Below, in pieces: positions 57,692 through 64,000 of a stretch of 64,000 nt of DNA. The stretch is from Candidatus Pantoea bituminis (GTDB lineage: Bacteria; Pseudomonadota; Gammaproteobacteria; Enterobacterales; Enterobacteriaceae): contig NZ_JAGTWO010000004.1 of the NCBI RefSeq assembly GCF_018842675.1, forward strand, positions 2,976,001-3,040,000, written 5' to 3'. Each line of letters opens with the position of its first letter. Positions within the stretch are counted from its first letter, which is position 1. The position numbers were made by a program, and so were the translations under genes. The notes under the pieces are model-generated. The model was not told the DNA's origin. It searched no databases and saw nothing but the letters and a program-made list of their open reading frames with translations.

Positions 57692-59902
57692 TCAGAATCT
57701 GAAGGTCGCGGTGCCCACAATTTGACGTTCTGCGCCCCAGTAACACGCGTATTCGCGGTAACAGCTGGCGACATAATCACGGTCAAACAGATTATTGACG
57801 TTAACGCCTACCGTCGATCCAGGCAATCCGAAGCGACCTAAATCATACTTCAGCGCAGCATCAACCGTGGTGTAACCCGCAACGTCGAAGTTCTGGTTAA
57901 CGTTGTCGCCCGTGCTATACAAACCTTTGCTTTCACCGACGTAACGCACGCCAGCCCCCACGGTGACACCCGAAAGCGCTGTCTCATGGAAGGTATAATC
58001 ACTCCACAATGACGCCATATGCTTCGGCACCTGAACCGGTGTTTTGCCTTTTAGCGTGGTGTCTTCGGTGTATTCCGCATCGGTGTAAGTGTACGACGCG
58101 GTCAGGTTGATGTTGGCATTCAGCGCCGCTTTGGCTTCCAGCTCAACGCCGCGTGAACGGATCTCACCGCTTTGAATGCTGGCAAAAGGATGGTTTACGC
58201 TATCGGGATCGGCGGTGAGGTTTTTGGTTTTGGTCAGCTGATACACCGCAGCAGTGATAACAACAGGGCGATCTTTCGGCACATACTTCACTCCCGCCTC
58301 ATACTGTTTAGCGCGTGAAGGATCAAACGCCTCGCCACCCCACGTCGCACCCGCGTTGGGTATGAAAGATTCGCTGTAGCTGAAATAGGGTGCAATGCCG
58401 TTATCAAACACATAGTTCAGGCCACCGCGCCAGGTAAACGCTTGATCGTTCTGGCGATCAACCGAGTCTGCTACACGATCGTAAACTGAATTCATGGCGT
58501 AATCGTAGCGACCACCGAGCGTCAATACCCAGCGATCCCATTCCAACTGATCTTGCGCATACAAACCGGTTTGACGTTGTTTATTGAGATGCTGATAAGG
58601 ATCGGCAAATGGCGTCACGCTGTCATCACCATATTGAGGACTCACAGCATTCAACGGCGATGCCGTACCAAACTGCGCATCTATATCGTTGCGCGTACGC
58701 TGGAAATCCACGCCCAGCAATAATGTGTGGTCAACCTGACCAGTAGCAAATTTGGCCTGCGCCTGGTTATCCACCGCGAACTGGTTCAGCTTCTCATTTG
58801 AAGTGGCCGAACCACGTGTAATCTCCTGCGTGGCGGGCAGATAACCGTTGCCGTAAATACTGCGATAATCGGTACGTAAATCCGCGTAGCGCAGGTTTTG
58901 CCGCACCGTCCACGTATCATTAAAACTGTGTTCAAGGTTATAGCCGACCATCTTGGTGTTACGCGAGATCTTGTTGCTGTCTTCGCCTTCATCAAAGTTG
59001 GTAGGAAGTTTGTATTCGCTGCCGTCGGCACGAATGATAGGTACTACCGTGCCCTGACGCGGCAGCCAGCCGTAATAGCCGGTTTCAGGTTCGTTCTGGA
59101 AATAGGTCAGCAGATCGAAGCGGGTATTTTCATCAGGACGCCAGCTGAATGACGGCGCGAGGGTATAACGCTTCTCTTTGTTCATATCCTGCTGCGCATC
59201 CTGACTGCGAGCCTGGCCAGTCAGGCGATAACTGTAAACGCCATCATCGTCCAGCGATCCGCTGAAGTCGAAGCCCGTCGAGAACAGATTGTCGTTGCCC
59301 ATCTGGAATTGCACTTCACGGAGTGTTTCCTGAGTTGGGCGCTTGCTGACCAGTGAAACCACGCCGCCTGGATTGCTTTTGCCATACAGCACCGAAACCG
59401 GGCCGCGCAGCAGTTCCGCACGTTCAAGAAAATAGGGATCGATGGCAAATTCAGAGTAGTTGTCGCCCTGTAGCTTCAGGCCATCAAGATATTGATTGGT
59501 GTTGGTTTCGCTGAAACCGCGAATCGACAGCGCATCGATCACATCGGAGCTGCCGCGGTTACCGGTTAATACGCCTGGCGTGTAGTTAAAGGCACCTTTC
59601 ACGCTGGTAACGTTACGCATCTCCATCTCTTCACGCGTTACTACGGAAACCGACTGCGGATTTTTTTCGATGGGTGTATCGGTCTTGGTACCCGTGGCAC
59701 TGCGTTTCGCGGCAACAGTTGGAGCGGGTCCCCATGCGCTTTCCTGCTCTACGCCGCCTCCGCCATCTGCTGAAACAACAATCGTCTCTTCGGCAAAGGC
59801 ACCGGCGCTGAAACCACTGAGCGCAAGGGCAATCATCATGGTCAGAGGCTGACGAGAAAAAACACCGCTTTTGTAACAAGGAAAAGTCGTTCGCGCATTC
59901 AT
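57692..59902 (-). CDS. fhuA: TonB-dependent ferrichrome (hydroxamate siderophore) receptor
   Basis: 736 residues (E. coli 747). Signal peptide ending GFSAGAFA, TonB box ETIVVSA, plug domain (PQSVSVVTREEMEMRNVTSV, VSVLYGKSNPGGVVSLVSKR) and a 22-strand barrel ending in the BAM-recognised GTATFRF. The YYGWLPRQGTV and C-terminal cysteine pair (CYREYACYWGAERQ) match FhuA. Start at ATG 59900-59902 (MNARTTFPCYK). A Fur box lies 45 bp upstream. Also a likely phage and colicin receptor by family. Unbroken. Confidence 0.93.
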   Translation of the reverse strand: MNARTTFPCYKSGVFSRQPLTMMIALALSGFSAGAFAEETIVVSADGGGGVEQESAWGPAPTVAAKRSATGTKTDTPIEKNPQSVSVVTREEMEMRNVTSVKGAFNYTPGVLTGNRGSSDVIDALSIRGFSETNTNQYLDGLKLQGDNYSEFAIDPYFLERAELLRGPVSVLYGKSNPGGVVSLVSKRPTQETLREVQFQMGNDNLFSTGFDFSGSLDDDGVYSYRLTGQARSQDAQQDMNKEKRYTLAPSFSWRPDENTRFDLLTYFQNEPETGYYGWLPRQGTVVPIIRADGSEYKLPTNFDEGEDSNKISRNTKMVGYNLEHSFNDTWTVRQNLRYADLRTDYRSIYGNGYLPATQEITRGSATSNEKLNQFAVDNQAQAKFATGQVDHTLLLGVDFQRTRNDIDAQFGTASPLNAVSPQYGDDSVTPFADPYQHLNKQRQTGLYAQDQLEWDRWVLTLGGRYDYAMNSVYDRVADSVDRQNDQAFTWRGGLNYVFDNGIAPYFSYSESFIPNAGATWGGEAFDPSRAKQYEAGVKYVPKDRPVVITAAVYQLTKTKNLTADPDSVNHPFASIQSGEIRSRGVELEAKAALNANINLTASYTYTDAEYTEDTTLKGKTPVQVPKHMASLWSDYTFHETALSGVTVGAGVRYVGESKGLYSTGDNVNQNFDVAGYTTVDAALKYDLGRFGLPGSTVGVNVNNLFDRDYVASCYREYACYWGAERQIVGTATFRF

Positions 59903-59946
59903 AAAGTTATCTCTAATGGATGAGTTTTGGGCAGGCGAATCGAAAC

Positions 59947-59965
59947 GATAATGATTATTATAACG
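59947..59965 (-). promoter_or_regulatory. Fur box upstream of fhuACDB
   Basis: GATAATGATTATTATAACG matches the 19-bp Fur consensus at about 14 positions, including the perfect GATAATGAT half. It implies iron repression of the ferrichrome operon. Confidence 0.78.
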
Positions 59966-60057
59966 GTCGGATAATATGCGAAACGCAGCAATCACTGCAA
60001 GCAAAAACCCAAGCGTGACGCCGTTTGCAGCGCGATTGACCGTTATTGATCAAGCAC

Positions 60058-60085
60058 AAAAAAAGGGCGCATAAGCGCCCTTTTT
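60058..60085 (-). terminator. Terminator after mrcB
   Basis: GGGCGC / GCGCCC with a 4-nt loop, flanked by A5-7 and T5 on both sides, so active on both strands; on the minus strand it follows the restored mrcB stop by 17 nt. Confidence 0.88.
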
Positions 60086-60102
60086 ACTCATTACTCTTTC
60101 AA

Positions 60103-62627
60103 CTACTTGCCGAACATATCCTTTATCCAGCCCGCAACGCCATCGCTGTCTTTCTGCTCTTGCTGCTGCTGTTGCTGCTGCTGAACTTGTTGTTCCTGCT
60201 GCTGCTCTACCTGCTGCTGCTGTTCAACTGCTGCTGCTGCTGCTGGCAAAGCGCATTAGGATCCAGCGCCCAAACCGGCAGCGAGCGCCAGGTGCTGCTG
60301 CCTGTGCCGCAAACAAAGTTGCCTGCAGAATCAACGTTCATCAATGACACATCTTCTGGCGGCGTCAGCTGAAGCGGCATCGGCGCCTGATTGTCGAGAT
60401 AACGGCGATAAAGCTGCATCGCACCACTTGCACCATAAAGCTTGGTGGGTTGGTTGTTATCACGGCCTACCCAGGTAATCGCCACTTCTTTACCGTCGAC
60501 ACCGGCGAACCAGCTATCGATCAGGTCGTTAGTGGTACCGGTTTTACCCGCCAGATGCGCATTCGGGAAACGCGCGCCCAGCGCACGTGCAGTTCCGTGG
60601 CTCGCAACCTGCTGCATGGTGTAAAGCGTCAGGTAAGCCGCTTGCGCAGGCTCAACACGTTGCGCCTGTGGGAAGCTCTGATAGAGCACTGTGCCATCTT
60701 CTGCAATCACCGAACGCACCGCTGACAGGGGCGCACGGTCGCCGCCGCTGGCAATCGACTGGAAAGCTTGCGCGACTTCAATCGGCGTCAGGTTAAGAGC
60801 ACCCAACAGCATTGAAGGAACCGGATGCAGCTGATCTTTCGGCACGCCCAGCTTGGTCCAGGTATCCATTACCGCATCCAGACCCAGCGTCATACCAAGG
60901 TTAACTGTCGGCACGTTCATGGAGTTGGTCAGCGCATCCACCAGCATCACTTTGCCGCTGAATCGACGATCGTCATTCATCGGTTTCCAGATCGAACCGT
61001 TTGGCTGTTTCAGCGCAATCGGTTCATCCGCAATCCAGCTGTTGAGACGATAGCTGTTCGGCTGGCTCAGTGCCGTTAAATAGGTCGCGGGTTTTGCCAG
61101 CGAACCGATAGAACGACGCGCCTGCAGCGCACGGTTATAACCGGCAAACTGCGGATCGGCACCGCCGACCATGGCACGCACTTCGCCACTGAAGCGATCA
61201 ACCACCACCATCGCGGTTTCCAGATCTTTTAAGCCGCGCTGTTTTTTCAGGGTTGGAATACCGTCAAGTACCGCTTTTTCCGCTGCATCCTGCGATACCG
61301 GATCGAGCGTGGTAAAGATTTTCACGCCAGAGAGATCTTTGACTTTGTCGCCCAGCCGGGTCTGGAGTTCGTTACGCACCATCTGCATGAAAGCAGGCTG
61401 CGGCGTAATCACGCCACCTTTCGGCTGCACACCCAGCGGACGCGCCGACAGCATGTCGTAGAGTTCCTGATCGATCACTTTTTGCTGCTGCAACAAACGC
61501 AGCACTAAGTTACGACGTTCCAGCGCCAGTTTCGGGTTACGCCACGGATTATAGAGCGAAGCGCCTTTTACCATGCCGACCAGCATCGCCTGTTGGTCGA
61601 GGCTCAGCTCATCGACCGGACGACCAAAGTAATACAAGCTGGCCAGCGGGAAGCCGCGAATCTGATCGTTGCCCGCCTGGCCGAGGTAAACCTCGTTCAG
61701 ATAGAGCTCAAGGATGCGATCTTTGCTGTAGCGCGCATCCATGATCACCGCCATGTAAGCTTCACGGGCTTTACGCCACAGCGAACGCTCATTGGTCAGG
61801 AACAGGTTTTTTACCAACTGCTGAGTCAGCGTACTGCCGCCCTGCACCGCTTTACCGGCGGTAATGTTCGCCAGGAAAGCGCGACCAATCGAATAGGGGC
61901 TAATACCATCATGTTCATAGAAGTGGCGATCTTCAGTGGCGATCAAGGTATCGACCAGCAGATCCGGGAAACCTGCGCGTGGCACAAACAAGCGCTGCTC
62001 ACCATTGGGTGATTGCAGCATGGTGATCAGACGCGGATCGAGGCGGAAAAAGCCAAAGTCGCGACCGTTATCCAGGTTCTTGATCTCACTCAGCTCATCT
62101 TTGCTGAAGGTCATGCGCGCGTGGATCTGCCCTTCTTTACTGTCCGGGAAGTCAAACGGACGACGCAGCATATCGATGGTGTTGCCTTTGATCGAGAACT
62201 CGCCGGGACGGGTAATGCGCGATACTTCGCGATACTGCGTACCTTCCAGCAGCGCCACCATTTCGCTTTTGTTGTACGCCATGCCAGGTTCGAGGCTGAC
62301 CATACGACCGTACACCGTGGCAGGCAACTGCCATACTTTACCATCAATGCGGCTTCGGATTTCCGAGTCGAGATAGACGCCCCATGCCGCCATTACCACT
62401 ACAAATACCAGGAAGAGTTTAATTAACCATCCCAACCAACGGCGTTTGCCGCGCGGCTTTCCGCTTTTACCTTTACGTGGCACGGGTGCCTTCTCCTCGT
62501 AATCATCGTCAAAATCATCCTGCGCGATATCGTCATCGATATCTCTGCGGCGACCCCGGTTCGCGCTGCGGCGCGGCGGCAGCTGCTTTCCTTTGCGCCC
62601 AATAGGTTCGCGATCGTTCCCAGACAT
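60103..62627 (-). CDS. mrcB: Bifunctional penicillin-binding protein 1B, with apparent -1 frameshift in the Gln-rich tail
   Basis: Class A PBP that polymerises glycan (GT51) and cross-links peptides. Charged cytoplasmic N-terminus, one TM segment (about 65-87), UB2H domain, GT51 with the catalytic Glu in [12 protein letters not shown], and transpeptidase with SLAK, SMN and KTGTT. The visible frame stops at 60207 inside a CAG tract, but one base restored near 60228 reads on through a poly-Gln stretch into [19 protein letters not shown] and stops at 60103. That tail matches E. coli PBP1B, and the repaired length is 841 against 844. Confidence 0.93.
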
Positions 62628-62725
62628 TCGTTTCGTTCTCCAGGCATAGCCATCGGCAAGGCGGTTACTCTAACTGCTTTATCGCATTCCGCATGGCAGA
62701 ACCCTCTGAATTCGATCCAGCGTTC

Positions 62726-64000
62726 TCAACCTTGCGGGGAATATTTTTTCGTGCGTCTTGTTGGCAAAGCGTTTGCTGGATCGTCAGGCCAGGGATGTTT
62801 GGGATAGCGCCCTTTCATCTCTTTTTGGACGTCCAGATACGCGCCACGCCAGAACGCAGCGAGGTCACGGGTGATCTGCAGCGGGCGCTGTGCGGGTGAT
62901 AACAGCTCCAGCACCAGCGGCACGCGCCCTTCTGCGACGGCGGGATTGATGGCTTCGCCAAACATCTCCTGAATCCGCACCGCCAGCGCCGGAGGCTTAT
63001 CCGCATGATAGCGAATAGGTAGACGACTTCCGGTCGGCACAGTGTAATGAGTTGGCAGCACAGTATCCAGCCGCTGACGTTGTGACCATGTGAGCAAATG
63101 TAATAGCGCGCTAACAAGATTGACCGACTGCAGGCTTTTTAGATCGCGTACCGCGCTCATCTGCGGCAACAGCCATTGCTCCAGTGAATCAAGCAACGCG
63201 GCATCGTCCATCGCGGGCCAGTTCTCTTCCGGCAGCCATTCAACCGCGCAGTGTAGACGCAGACGCAGCTGTTCAGCTTCCGGTGTCCAGCCGAGCACCG
63301 ATAAACCTTTCTCGCTGATCCAGCGCAGCATCGCGGCATGCAGTACCTCTGGTTCAGGGCGCGCCAGCGGTTGCGTTTTGAGGATTAACGCCCCGATCTG
63401 CTCACGTCTGAAAGCGCGCAACGTGCCTTTTTCATCATCCCATTCCACTTCCATACGTTGCTCAATCAACGCGGGATACTGGCGACACAACGCATCGATA
63501 TCTACCGGCAACGCCAGCAACATGCGTGCATCCGGTGCGGCGCTGCCTTGTAACAACGCAGGCGCAATCAGCCATTCATTACGCGTTAATCCATCCTGCT
63601 CATCCAGTTTCGCGCCCAGGCCGTTAGCCAGCTGATAGCGACCACTTTGATCGCGACGTCGTGCCAGGCGATCGCCAAATCCCGCAGCCAGCAAGACGGC
63701 AAAGCGATCTTCATCCACGCGCCCACCGCTGACCTTAAGCCGCTTTTGCCACTGCTGAGCACGACGTTGCCAGTGCGGCTGGGGCCGATGCAGCGCATCC
63801 CGTAAATCGGCGCTGCCGCTGCGCGGGGATCTTCCAGAATCGCCACCAGCAAAGCGGCGCTGGCAACCGCATCAGCATCCTCGCCAGCGGCGAGCAAGAT
63901 AGCAGCTAAACGCGGATCGCTACCGAGCTGCGCCATACGGCGACCTTGCGCGTTAAGTTGACCCTTGTCGGCTAACGCGCCGAGGTGCGTTAACTGTTGC
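62726..64000 (-). CDS. hrpB: ATP-dependent helicase HrpB, C-terminal part (start outside window), with apparent -1 frameshift
   Basis: DEAH/RHA-family helicase of uncertain physiological role. This window holds the C-terminal half: the helicase-associated domain (ALADKGQLNAQGRRMAQLGS) and the HrpB-specific C-terminal domain ending HPWPDDPANALPTRRTKKYS. The frame breaks at the G4 run 63825-63828 (C4 in the gene); one more C gives LEDPPRSGSADLRDALHRPQ and joins GGRVDEDRFAVLLAAGFGDR. The open frame continues off the right edge. Directly upstream of mrcB, as in E. coli. Confidence 0.92.

Noticed and set aside
60046..60372. Plus-strand frame with a long poly-Leu stretch, resembling a membrane peptide
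   Set aside because: It is the complement of the CAG-coded poly-Gln tail of mrcB (CTG repeats read as Leu).

Overview
This window looks like a core-chromosome segment of a gamma-proteobacterium of the order Enterobacterales. Gene order follows Escherichia coli closely: yafC-dkgB-rrn-gmhB-metNIQ-rcsF-trmO-proS, rof-tilS-yaeR-ldcC-accA-dnaE-rnhB-lpxB-lpxA-fabZ-lpxD-skp-bamA-rseP-cdsA-uppS-dxr-frr-pyrH-tsf-rpsB, map-glnD-dapD, cdaR-degP-dgt-mtnN-btuF, erpA, hemL, fhuBDCA-mrcB-hrpB. Protein divergence, and the absence here of nlpE, yaeQ, clcA and yadS at places where E. coli has them, point to a relative outside Escherichia. An Erwiniaceae member such as Pantoea or Erwinia is my best guess from memory, not a computed result.

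Layout. Positions 1-3150 hold a divergent MFS exporter / LysR (yafC) pair and dkgB. Positions 3118-8776 hold one complete rRNA operon on the minus strand: P1 and P2 promoters, boxA, 16S, tRNA-Glu, 23S, 5S, tRNA-Asp, terminator, with long inverted repeats flanking 16S and 23S for RNase III processing. Next come gmhB and the methionine importer metNIQ with a MetJ-type operator, then rcsF, trmO, proS, arfB, yaeP-rof, a small periplasmic cytochrome c, tilS, yaeR and ldcC. From 20.6 to 40.2 kb a long minus-strand run carries fatty-acid, replication, lipid A, outer-membrane assembly, phospholipid, isoprenoid and translation genes. The plus strand then carries map, glnD, dapD and yaeH. These are followed by cdaR and degP, dgt, mtnN-btuF, a small secreted protein, erpA, hemL, the ferrichrome system fhuACDB, mrcB (PBP1B) and the 3' part of hrpB, which runs off the right end.

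The most striking property is technical. At least 17 single-base losses, nearly all in or beside homopolymer runs, break 15 genes: yafC, metI, metQ, rcsF, trmO, ldcC, dnaE (twice), fabZ, uppS, rpsB, degP (twice), btuF, fhuB, mrcB and hrpB. Every one is a net -1, and restoring one base gives the length expected for the family. Several of these genes are essential (rpsB, dnaE, uppS, fabZ), so I read them as assembly or base-calling errors, and each such gene is annotated as one full-length CDS.

I saw no phage, insertion sequence, CRISPR array, toxin-antitoxin or defence island. The genuinely uncertain items are a small secreted Cys-containing protein (51803-52054), a 35-codon minus-strand ORF (44988-45095), and a few compound intergenic hairpins. 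I do not see a convincing new multi-gene system here.
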